Source of the DNA: Verrucomicrobiota bacterium
GTDB lineage: Bacteria; Verrucomicrobiota; Verrucomicrobiia; CAIQCK01
DNA length: 64,000 nucleotides
Reading direction: 5' to 3'
Assembly (NCBI GenBank): GCA_016222825.1
Contig: JACRQF010000009.1
Location: 1,240,001 to 1,304,000, forward strand
A program made the translations under genes and the position numbers. The notes under the pieces are model-generated. The model saw nothing but the letters and a program-made list of their open reading frames with translations, searched no databases and was not told the DNA's origin. Shown here in pieces: positions 18,119-24,675 of the stretch (position 1 is its first letter; every line of letters begins with the position of its first letter).

Positions 18119-18493
18119 TCACGTTTTCGAGAGCTGCGAGCCGATCTGCGGCACCAAGTGCAGATACAACACGGTTTCCAAGAACCGCGCGACCGGGCGG
18201 AAGGCCGCATGAGCATTGATCTGTTCCAGCGCGGCCTGCGACAGGCGGGCTGGATCCTTCCTGTCGTCATCGTCTGGTCGTTGCAGCCCCCCGCCCCCCC
18301 CCCGATGCACCACCGCGCGTTTCAACACCGGGTTGCGGTTATTGTCCTGGCTGAACGCCATCTCATAACGCCACCGTAGTTGCGCCCCATCGGCCAGTTC
18401 CACGCTCAACACAATGTCCGGATATTTCCGCGCCGCCAGACAACGAAGTTTCGACACCCCCGTCCCGGCGCGTTGACTCAGATTAAATGACAC
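18119..18493 (-). pseudogene. Fragment of an AAA (RecF/SMC-like) ATPase gene
   Basis: About 124 codons on the minus strand resemble the middle of the AAA ATPases often annotated as AbiEii-like or DUF3696 ATPases: SVELADGAQLRWRYEMAFS, then DPARLSQAALEQINAHAAF and FLETVLYLHLVPQIG. The Walker A region that should precede it and the signature/Walker B region that should follow are both absent; the frame ends in an unrelated tail. A run of nine cytosines (about 18,293-18,302) encodes a glycine string at a point where the family has charged residues. I read it as a relic of a defence-type or mobile ATPase gene. The match is from memory of the family pattern. Confidence 0.5.
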
Positions 18494-18544
18494 CGAAGGG
18501 GACAGGCTGAAGGGGCGAGAAAAAGGGGGCGCAACAATCGGCGT

Positions 18545-19387
18545 TCAGCGCGTCAGCAACACCGGAACGTCGCTCTTGCGAATGACGTGGGTGGTGGTGG
18601 AGCCGAGAATCAGTTCGCGGATTCGCGTGTGGCCGTAGGCGCCCATCACGATGAGGTCGGCCTGCTGCCGTTCGGCGTATTCCAGAATCCGCTGTTCAGC
18701 GTGGCCCACCAGTGTTTCGGCTGACGGCTCGATGCCATGATCCCTCGCGATGCGCACGGCGTCCTCCAACACGTTGCTGACACCCATTTCCGGCGGCGCG
18801 GACACGACTGTGACGATGCTGAGCTTGAGGCCGAGCGCCTGACACAATTCCACGGCCACTTGCAGCGACTTGCTGGATTGCGCGCTGCCGTCGTAGGCCA
18901 TCAGCACCTGGCGCAGTTCGCGGAACCTGCCCGGCGTGACCAGACAGGGCTTGATGGAACGGCGCACGATGCGTTCGACGCTGGAGCCGAGGAACTGGCC
19001 GATGGCCTGCGCGTGCTCGCCCCGCTGGCCCAGCACCACCAGTTCGGTGCGCGTCTCCTCGTCGGCGATGTTTTCCACCACACTGCCGGTGCGATGCAGC
19101 GTCGAGCATTGGACGCCGGCTTTGCGGCAACGGTCGGCGACCGCGTCGAGGATGACGCTGGCGCGCTGCTTCTGCATTTCCTGCAGTTGCGGCAGCAGCG
19201 CCTGATAGGGTTGCGCGCCGATTGCGCCAGAGAGGTCGGCCAGCAACGGCGCTTCAAGCAGGCGCACGTCGGTCACGTGCAGGGCCACAATGCGCGCGCG
19301 GAGCTTCTGGGCCAGCCAGAGAGCGTAGTCGCCGGCAACGCCGGAATAATCGGAACCGTCCGTGCAGAAGAGAATGCTCTTAATCAT
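18545..19387 (-). CDS. Universal stress protein with two Usp domains
   Basis: 280 residues of tandem Usp domains. The start MIKSILFCTDGSDYSG is chosen because AGGAG lies eight bases upstream and the Usp fold begins there. Domain 1 ends with GQRGEHAQAIGQFLGSS and domain 2 with GAYGHTRIRELILGSTT, both matching the G-2x-G-9x-G-S/T nucleotide-binding motif, so ATP binding is likely in both. Such proteins bind ATP and support survival under starvation or oxidative stress. The promoter region holds a perfect 16-base palindrome exactly between the putative -35 and -10 boxes. It is monocistronic in appearance. Confidence 0.92.
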   Translation of the reverse strand: MIKSILFCTDGSDYSGVAGDYALWLAQKLRARIVALHVTDVRLLEAPLLADLSGAIGAQPYQALLPQLQEMQKQRASVILDAVADRCRKAGVQCSTLHRTGSVVENIADEETRTELVVLGQRGEHAQAIGQFLGSSVERIVRRSIKPCLVTPGRFRELRQVLMAYDGSAQSSKSLQVAVELCQALGLKLSIVTVVSAPPEMGVSNVLEDAVRIARDHGIEPSAETLVGHAEQRILEYAERQQADLIVMGAYGHTRIRELILGSTTTHVIRKSDVPVLLTR

Positions 19388-19409
19388 GTTGCCGTCTCCT
19401 TTTCGCCTA

Positions 19410-19438
19410 ACTATGCCGCAACGCGTTGCGGGAAGCAA
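19410..19438 (-). promoter_or_regulatory. Promoter of the universal stress gene with operator palindrome in the spacer
   Basis: On the minus strand TTGCTT (19438-19433), a 17-base spacer and CATAGT (19415-19410). The spacer contains the perfect palindrome CCGCAACGCGTTGCGG at 19416-19431. A dimeric repressor or MerR-like activator site placed there could control the gene. Confidence 0.45.
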
Positions 19439-19492
19439 AAACGAATTCGTGAGGCAGCCGGGACGGAGCACTGCCGCGCGATGCAGCCCGCG

Positions 19493-20134
19493 CTACAGGT
19501 TGTCTTCCAGCGGGATCTCCAGCTTCAGCCGCCACACGCGGTCGCGATGTTCGCAAGTCGCGGTTTCCTTCGGGCGGGCCGTCGAAGCGGCAGCTTCCTT
19601 GGACGGCTTGAACTCGACCGCGAGGTCGCACAGGTCGTCGCGTATCACTTCTGTCACTGATGCGATTTCGTTTTGACGGAACCGTTGCAGGAAGCCTTGC
19701 ACGCGCCAGCCGCTGCGCATCCAGCCGGTGAACACTTTGCTCGGAGCACTGAGTTGAATTTCGGCGGCCGACTTGAAGCCGGCGTTCCGGATGAACTTCG
19801 CCAGTTCATCGAGCGGCGCTTCCCGCAGCGCGCGAACCAGCGCGGCCTTCATCTGCCGCAACGAGTCGTCGGAGAGAGTGGCGGCGGCCTCCGGGAACCG
19901 GCCGGCTTTCATTGCCGCGAAGTAGCGCCGATACATCTCCGCCGGGCGCACCACCGGCACGCTGGCCGCCGCGCGCTCGCGCTCTGCCTGCCGGGCTTTC
20001 GTCAGATCACGCACCTTGTCGGGAGCATCGGCGGAAAGAATGCCAGAGGTCAGAAGACAGAGGGCAGAGATCAGAAGAAGAACCCACCAGTTCCTTCCGA
20101 TCTCTGTTCGCTGACCTCTGATCTCTGACATCAT
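19493..20134 (-). CDS. Secreted protein of unknown function, N-terminus encoded by heptamer repeats
   Basis: 213 residues. A hydrophobic signal segment (WWVLLLISALCLLTSGILSADA) follows a charged n-region (SEIRGQRTEI). Both are encoded by 7-base-period repeat arms at 20045-20133, so the start and leader appear to be repeat-derived. The mature part is helical and charged (MYRRYFAAMKAGRFPEAAATLSDDSL), resembling a small NTF2- or TPR-like protein; DUF4878-type lipoproteins are a possible comparison, but I do not recognise the family. It faces the divergent cobT gene across about 54 bases. Confidence 0.65.
   Translation of the reverse strand: MMSEIRGQRTEIGRNWWVLLLISALCLLTSGILSADAPDKVRDLTKARQAERERAAASVPVVRPAEMYRRYFAAMKAGRFPEAAATLSDDSLRQMKAALVRALREAPLDELAKFIRNAGFKSAAEIQLSAPSKVFTGWMRSGWRVQGFLQRFRQNEIASVTEVIRDDLCDLAVEFKPSKEAAASTARPKETATCEHRDRVWRLKLEIPLEDNL
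20045..20133 (-). repeat. Inverted heptamer-period repeat at the 5' end of a secreted-protein gene
   Basis: On the minus strand TCAGAGA, TCAGAGG, TCAGCGA, ACAGAGA make one arm; after a spacer, TCTGATC, TCTGCCC, TCTGTCT, TCTGACC, TCTGGCA make the opposite arm. The arms can pair imperfectly. They encode the first 35 residues, including the signal peptide, of the gene at 19493-20134. Confidence 0.8.
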
Positions 20135-20188
20135 TGCGTGAATCTCCTTGACCGGAGTTATCCTACGCCGTTATGAGCCGCGTCGCCA

Positions 20189-21298
20189 ATGAACAAACTT
20201 CAGCAGACTATCAGCAACATCGTCCACTTGCCGGCCAGCGCCGCCGAGCGCGCGCAGGCGCGGCTTGATTCCCTGACCAAGCCGCCCGGCAGCCTCGGCC
20301 GGCTGGAGGAAATCGCGCGCCAACTCGTGGCCATTACGGGCGCGGAGCGGCCCAGCGTGCGGCGCAAGAGCGTCATCGTCATGGCCGGCGATCACGGCGT
20401 CACGGCGGAAGGCGTCAGCGCCTATCCGCAGGCGGTCACGGCGCAGATGGTGTTGAACTTCCTGCACGGCGGCGCGGCGATCAATGTGCTGGCCCGCCAC
20501 GCCGGCGCGCGCCTCGTGGTTGTGGACATCGGCGTCAACGCGGAGTTCCCGCCGGCGACCAAGCCCGCCGACACTTCGGGCAACGTCGAATTTCTGCGGC
20601 GCAAGGTCGCGCCGGGCACGCGGAACTTCGCGCGCGAGGCGGCGATGACGCACGACGAGGCGGTGGCCGCGCTGACGACAGGCATCGAGGTCGTCGAGGC
20701 GGAGATCGCGCGCGGCGCGGAACTCATCGCCACGGGCGACATGGGCATCGGCAACACCGCCGCCAGCAGCGCCATCGTTGCCGCGATGACCGGCCAGCCG
20801 GTGGCGAAAATCACCGGTCGCGGCACGGGCATCAATGACGCCGGGCTGGCGAAGAAAATCGAGGTGATCGGCAGCGCGCTGGCTTTGCACGGTTTGACCA
20901 AACCTGGGAGCGCGGGCATCCTGCCCGCTATGCCGGCGCTGGACCTGCTCGCCAAGGTTGGCGGCCTCGAGATCGCCGGGCTGGGTGGCGTCATCCTTGG
21001 CGCGGCGGCCGCGCGGCGGCCGGTGGTGCTCGACGGTTTCATCAGCGGAGCTGCGGCGTTGGTCGCGGCGGGACTCGCTCCAAATGTCGCGCAGTTCTGC
21101 TTCGCAGCCCATCGGTCGGTCGAAGCGGGCCACCGCGTCATGCTCGAAACCTTGGGCTTGAAACCCATCGTGGACCTCGACCTGCGCCTCGGCGAAGGCA
21201 CCGGCGCGGCGCTCGCGATGCACCTGATCGAGGCGGCGGCGAAGATCTATAATGAGATGGCGACGTTCGCCGAAGCAGGAGTCGCGGAGAAACACTGA
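20189..21298 (+). CDS. cobT: Nicotinate-nucleotide-dimethylbenzimidazole phosphoribosyltransferase, with in-frame repeat insertion
   Basis: Activates the lower ligand of cobalamin by transferring phosphoribose from nicotinate mononucleotide to dimethylbenzimidazole. 369 residues, slightly long for the family (about 340-360). It has the N-terminal KPPGSLGRLEE, GDHGVTAEGVSAYPQAVTAQM, IGNTAASSAI, and the C-terminal LRLGEGTGAALA containing the catalytic Glu. Between helix ALALHG and LLAKVGGLEIAGLGG the chain carries an extra KPGSAGILPAMP, encoded by a palindrome at 20912-20928 that looks like a mobile REP-type insertion. It overlaps cobS by one base (TGATG), so is coupled with it. No cobalamin riboswitch is visible upstream. 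Confidence 0.95.
   Translation: MNKLQQTISNIVHLPASAAERAQARLDSLTKPPGSLGRLEEIARQLVAITGAERPSVRRKSVIVMAGDHGVTAEGVSAYPQAVTAQMVLNFLHGGAAINVLARHAGARLVVVDIGVNAEFPPATKPADTSGNVEFLRRKVAPGTRNFAREAAMTHDEAVAALTTGIEVVEAEIARGAELIATGDMGIGNTAASSAIVAAMTGQPVAKITGRGTGINDAGLAKKIEVIGSALALHGLTKPGSAGILPAMPALDLLAKVGGLEIAGLGGVILGAAAARRPVVLDGFISGAAALVAAGLAPNVAQFCFAAHRSVEAGHRVMLETLGLKPIVDLDLRLGEGTGAALAMHLIEAAAKIYNEMATFAEAGVAEKH
20912..20928. repeat. REP-like palindrome inserted in frame in cobT
   Basis: GCGGGCATCCTGCCCGC: perfect 7-base stems around a 3-base loop. It encodes Ser-Ala-Gly-Ile-Leu-Pro-Ala within a stretch that other CobT proteins lack. I know this sequence type as an interspersed element in related genomes, but only one copy lies in this window. 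Confidence 0.65.
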
Positions 21299-22050
21299 TG
21301 AACTTCCAATCCCTCTGGCGGCGGCTGGCGCTGGCGGTTCAGTTCCTCACTGTCGTGCGGGTGCGTGTGAACGATCCGGTGACAGCAGACGAGCTGCGCG
21401 ACTCGACTTATTTTTTTCCGGTGGTTGGACTCGGTCTGGGCGTGGCGCTGGCGGCAACAGGCTGGGCGCTCGGCAGCACGTTCACGTGGCCGGTGGTGGC
21501 GGCGTTGCTGGTGGTGGAACTGGTGGTGCTCACCGGCGCGCTGCACCTCGACGGACTTGCGGACATGTGCGACGGGTTTTACGCCGGCCGCGACCGCGAG
21601 GACACGTTGCGCATCATGAAAGATCCGCACATCGGGACGATGGGCGTTGTCGGGCTGGTTTCTGTGCTCGGCCTGAAAGCTGTCGCGTTGATGAACGTCC
21701 CGGCCAGCCGCGGCTTGTGGGTCGTCGTCGCCGCGCCTGTCGTCGCTCGCAGCGCCGTCCTGCTTGCTTGCGCGGTGGGCCGCTATGCGCGCGAGGAAGG
21801 CACCGGCAAAACCTACATTGGCCAACTCAGTCGCGATCACGCATGGATGGCGCTGGCGATGGCAGTGTTTGGCTGCACGATGATCCGTCAGGTTGTGCCC
21901 GCCGCGCTGGCGTTCGTGCTGGCTGGGGTCTGGGTGGTGCTCTTCGTGAGTTACTGCAACCGCCGCATCGGCGGCCTGACTGGTGACACGGTCGGCGCGC
22001 TCAATGAAACGACGGAACTGATCGTGTGGCTGGCAGCGAGTTGTCGGTGA
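21298..22050 (+). CDS. cobS: Adenosylcobinamide-GDP ribazoletransferase (cobalamin synthase)
   Basis: Joins adenosylcobinamide-GDP with alpha-ribazole to complete the nucleotide loop of adenosylcobalamin at the inner membrane. 250 residues, the normal length, with five to six hydrophobic helices. The family motifs are present: FLTVVRV near the N-terminus, HLDGLADMCDGFYAGRDREDTLRIMKD-type region with the acidic cluster, and GGLTGDTVGALNETTEL near the C-terminus. It starts on the last base of cobT. Only cobT and cobS are here, so the rest of cobalamin assembly (cobU, cobC) lies elsewhere. Confidence 0.95.
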   Translation: MNFQSLWRRLALAVQFLTVVRVRVNDPVTADELRDSTYFFPVVGLGLGVALAATGWALGSTFTWPVVAALLVVELVVLTGALHLDGLADMCDGFYAGRDREDTLRIMKDPHIGTMGVVGLVSVLGLKAVALMNVPASRGLWVVVAAPVVARSAVLLACAVGRYAREEGTGKTYIGQLSRDHAWMALAMAVFGCTMIRQVVPAALAFVLAGVWVVLFVSYCNRRIGGLTGDTVGALNETTELIVWLAASCR

Positions 22051-22060
22051 CCGCTGGCTG

Positions 22061-22834
22061 CTAGATTCTCTCCACCGCATCCGCCGGCACCCATCCGCGT
22101 TTGCCGTCAGCACGCTCGACTTCCAGCCAGCCGGGGACGTTTTGCATCCGCGAAGGGCGTTCGCCGACGATCCAGAGTTTCTGGCCTTCGTAGGCGGTGA
22201 AGTGCCTCATACCATCGTCCACCGGCGCAAAGCGGACGACGGTTTCCTTCGCCACGGCGATGCCGGGTTGCGGGCCTTCCTCGACCGCGATTTTCGCGCC
22301 GAGACCGACGCTCGAGAGCAAGGCGACCGCGCCGAACGCAATGGCGGCGGAACGCAGCCAACGCCGCCACTCGATTGCCGGCGGCAACCAGATGAACGTG
22401 ATCAGGCCAAGCAACGCCAGCCAGTAACATGCGACGACCGCCCATGTCCACTCGTCCACCGTGAGACTGTCGCGCAGATCCGCAAGCCACGCCGACCAGC
22501 TCCCGGCGGCAGCGGCGTCGTAGGCTTTGCTTTGCTTCGCAGCAAAACCGAGGTTGCCTTCGATGTCACGGTCGCGCGGTTCGAGCCGGCGGGCGCGCTC
22601 AAAATTGAGGATGGCGCGGCCCAGATGGCCGGCCTTGAAGTGAGCGTTGCCGAGGTTGAAGCAGAGATTGGCGCTGCGCACGCCGGCGGCGAGCAGCGAT
22701 TCGTAGCGCGCAATGGCTTGGTCGAACTGCCCCTGGTCGTAGAGCACAGCGGCCTCGCGGAACGCCGGCGGTGCGTCGGCTGCCCATGCCAACGCAGTCA
22801 GCGCCAACGCCAATATGGATGCAATCGTCCTCAC
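22061..22834 (-). CDS. batE: BatE-type TPR and SH3b protein
   Basis: 257 residues, last gene of the moxR-bat operon. GTG start overlapping the batD stop as GTGA. A signal peptide (SILALALTALAWAADA) is followed by TPR motifs (residues about 27-95: EAAVLYDQGQFDQAIARYESL, FNLGNAHFKAGHLGRAILNFERAR). Two transmembrane helices come next (about 128-155, ALLGLITFIWL, and a second before residue 185), then a C-terminal bacterial SH3 domain (VRFAPVDDGMRHFTAYEGQKLWIVGE) ending in WVPADAVERI. Bat proteins are membrane-associated factors in envelope or oxidative stress tolerance; the exact role is unknown. Confidence 0.9.
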   Translation of the reverse strand: MRTIASILALALTALAWAADAPPAFREAAVLYDQGQFDQAIARYESLLAAGVRSANLCFNLGNAHFKAGHLGRAILNFERARRLEPRDRDIEGNLGFAAKQSKAYDAAAAGSWSAWLADLRDSLTVDEWTWAVVACYWLALLGLITFIWLPPAIEWRRWLRSAAIAFGAVALLSSVGLGAKIAVEEGPQPGIAVAKETVVRFAPVDDGMRHFTAYEGQKLWIVGERPSRMQNVPGWLEVERADGKRGWVPADAVERI

Positions 22835-24675
22835 AATGACATCTTCTCCATCGCCGTGACCGCCTCGCGCACAATCTTCACCAGCCGTTCGCGATCCACC
22901 TTGCCCTGCATGTTCGGAGCGAACCGCGCCGCGTCACACGCGGCGAACACTTCCTTCAACGCCTGGCAAATCTCCGGCGGCAGCGCGCGCGGGCGAAGTT
23001 GCTCCTCGACAATGTCGCTGGTGATGCCGGACGAGGGCAGGTTCAGGCGGTCGCCGAGATAGTCCTGCAGCGTCTTGAACAGCGCCGCGTAGAACGCCGC
23101 GCTCCGGTCCTGGCCCGCGTGCAGCAGCCGCTCGGCTTCGATGAGGCGGCGCTGGGCGTTGCCGAAGGCGCGGCGCGCGCGCGCGTAGCGGATGTCACTG
23201 CGCAGGCGTTGACGGCGGCGTTGGGCGAAGAGCGAAATTACCAGCGCCAGCACCGGCGCGCCCTGGATCGCAAGAAACCACGTTTGCCGGTAGAGCGCGG
23301 GTGAGGTCGGGGCGGGCGCGCCGAGGTCGGGTTTGAGATAGACAACGCCGACGCCGAGTTTCTCCGGCGGGCGCGGTGCTGCGCCGGCGGGCGCGACGCC
23401 AACGACCACGGGCGTCGCGCCGGCGGGCGATTCCTGCACGTTGAGTTGGATCGGCCCGCGACTGAGCGTCTGGTAGCGCCCCGCCTCCGGGTCAAAGAAA
23501 CTGAACGTCACCGGCGGGATCACCGACGCGCGCACCGACAGCGGCACGATGACCTGCTCGAACACTTTTTCGCCGGTGTAGCCCATCTCGTCGGTCTGCT
23601 TGCTTTTCACCACCGGCTCGTAGCTCTTGAAGCCCTCCGGCGGCGTGAACTTCGGCGGCGCGAGCGTGGCAAGATTGCCCTGGCCCGCGACGCGAATGGT
23701 GAGCGTCACCGGCTCGCCCGTGCGCAGCGTCGTTGGATTGGCGGTCACTTCGAGCAGGTAACGGCCGACCGCGCCGGTGAAGCCGGCGGGCTTGCCGTCA
23801 TCGGGCAGTGGCAGCACGTGCACCGACGTCGGCGGCGAGGTCACGGTGATCCGTTTGGTTTCGCCACCGCCGCCAAAAAAGTTCTCGAAGAACGGATCGT
23901 TGAAACCGGGCAGACGCGGGCGACGGCCCGAGTCCACGAAGACGTCCAGCGCGGCCTGGGCGGGACCGAGCGTGACCTGGCCGACTTGAATCGGAGAGGC
24001 GAGCGTGCGGAACGTGTAAACAACGAACGACTTGCCGTTCACCACCTCCTGCGACTCCACCGGTCGCGGCAGTTTGACCTCACTGAAGCCGGTCGCGGCG
24101 ATGGACGGCATCTGGCTGCGGTAGCGGATGCCGTTGCGGATGTAGAGTTTCAGGTCCAGCGGCGCCATCTCGTTCAGGAAAAGGTTGGTGCGGGCCATGG
24201 TGAGCCTCATCTGGAAGAGGTCCTCGGTGTTGGCGCCCTGAATCTGCCCCTTGACGGCCTTGACGACGATTGGCTGGCTGCTGAACACCTGGCCGCCCAC
24301 CTGCACGTTGAAGGCGGGGATTGTCAGCGTGCCCTCGCGCGTCGGCGTCAGGAGGAAGATGTGCGCGACCGCATCGTGGCGCACGCCGTTCTCGATGCTC
24401 ACCTGCGTTTGCGCGCCGCCGTAAGCGGTGGTGAACCCGTCCAGCGGCGGCAGTTGCGGCTGGCCAGCGCTCGGCATGTCCTCGCAACGCAGCGTGAGCT
24501 GGATTTGTTCGCCGACGGAAACCTCCGTGCGATCCACCGAAGCGGTGAAGTTGGCCGCGAGTGCGACACAAGGGAAGAGAACAGAAAGGACAGAAGTCAG
24601 AATCCAGAAGGCAACGACCTTCTGACCTCTGACCTCTGACCTCTGACCTCTGATTTCTTCGTTCCTTCTCACCAC
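22831..24675 (-). CDS. batD: BatD-like exported protein (oxygen tolerance family)
   Basis: 614 residues. A GTG at 24675 or 24672 starts the gene over the batBC stop (overlap 7 or 4 bases). The N-region is encoded by heptamer repeats (EIRGQRSEVRGQK), followed by a signal core (FWILTSVLSVLFPCVALAA). Repeated immunoglobulin-like BatD domains begin NFTASVDRTEVSVGEQIQL and continue with RITVTSPPTSVHVLPLP. A single transmembrane helix lies near residue 470 (TWFLAIQGAPVLALVISLF), and a cytoplasmic helical tail (RRRQRLRSDIRYARARRAF) follows. Function in the Bat complex is unproven; association with the VWA proteins BatA and BatB is expected. Confidence 0.9.
   Translation of the reverse strand: MVRRNEEIRGQRSEVRGQKVVAFWILTSVLSVLFPCVALAANFTASVDRTEVSVGEQIQLTLRCEDMPSAGQPQLPPLDGFTTAYGGAQTQVSIENGVRHDAVAHIFLLTPTREGTLTIPAFNVQVGGQVFSSQPIVVKAVKGQIQGANTEDLFQMRLTMARTNLFLNEMAPLDLKLYIRNGIRYRSQMPSIAATGFSEVKLPRPVESQEVVNGKSFVVYTFRTLASPIQVGQVTLGPAQAALDVFVDSGRRPRLPGFNDPFFENFFGGGGETKRITVTSPPTSVHVLPLPDDGKPAGFTGAVGRYLLEVTANPTTLRTGEPVTLTIRVAGQGNLATLAPPKFTPPEGFKSYEPVVKSKQTDEMGYTGEKVFEQVIVPLSVRASVIPPVTFSFFDPEAGRYQTLSRGPIQLNVQESPAGATPVVVGVAPAGAAPRPPEKLGVGVVYLKPDLGAPAPTSPALYRQTWFLAIQGAPVLALVISLFAQRRRQRLRSDIRYARARRAFGNAQRRLIEAERLLHAGQDRSAAFYAALFKTLQDYLGDRLNLPSSGITSDIVEEQLRPRALPPEICQALKEVFAACDAARFAPNMQGKVDRERLVKIVREAVTAMEKMSL
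24574..24657 (-). repeat. Inverted heptamer-period repeat at the 5' end of batD
   Basis: TGACCTC is repeated four times perfectly at 24623-24650 on the + strand, with a degenerate fifth copy to 24657. The other arm (24574-24609) carries ACAGAAAGGACAGAAGTCAG-type units of about seven bases with the complementary core TTCTG. The array encodes the charged n-region and start of the BatD signal peptide. Confidence 0.85.

Noticed and set aside
17923..18379. Short + strand ORFs in the ATPase relic region
   Set aside because: No ribosome-binding site or homology. The informative frame is on the minus strand.
20135..20188. Possible cobalamin riboswitch before cobT
   Set aside because: Only 54 bases separate cobT from the divergent gene and no B12-box (GCCACTG) is present.
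23446..24639. Open frame opposite batD, and similar ones at 37347-38915, 51923-53542 and 56658-58586
   Set aside because: All mirror strongly supported genes and have the same Arg/His/Val/Leu-rich bias.
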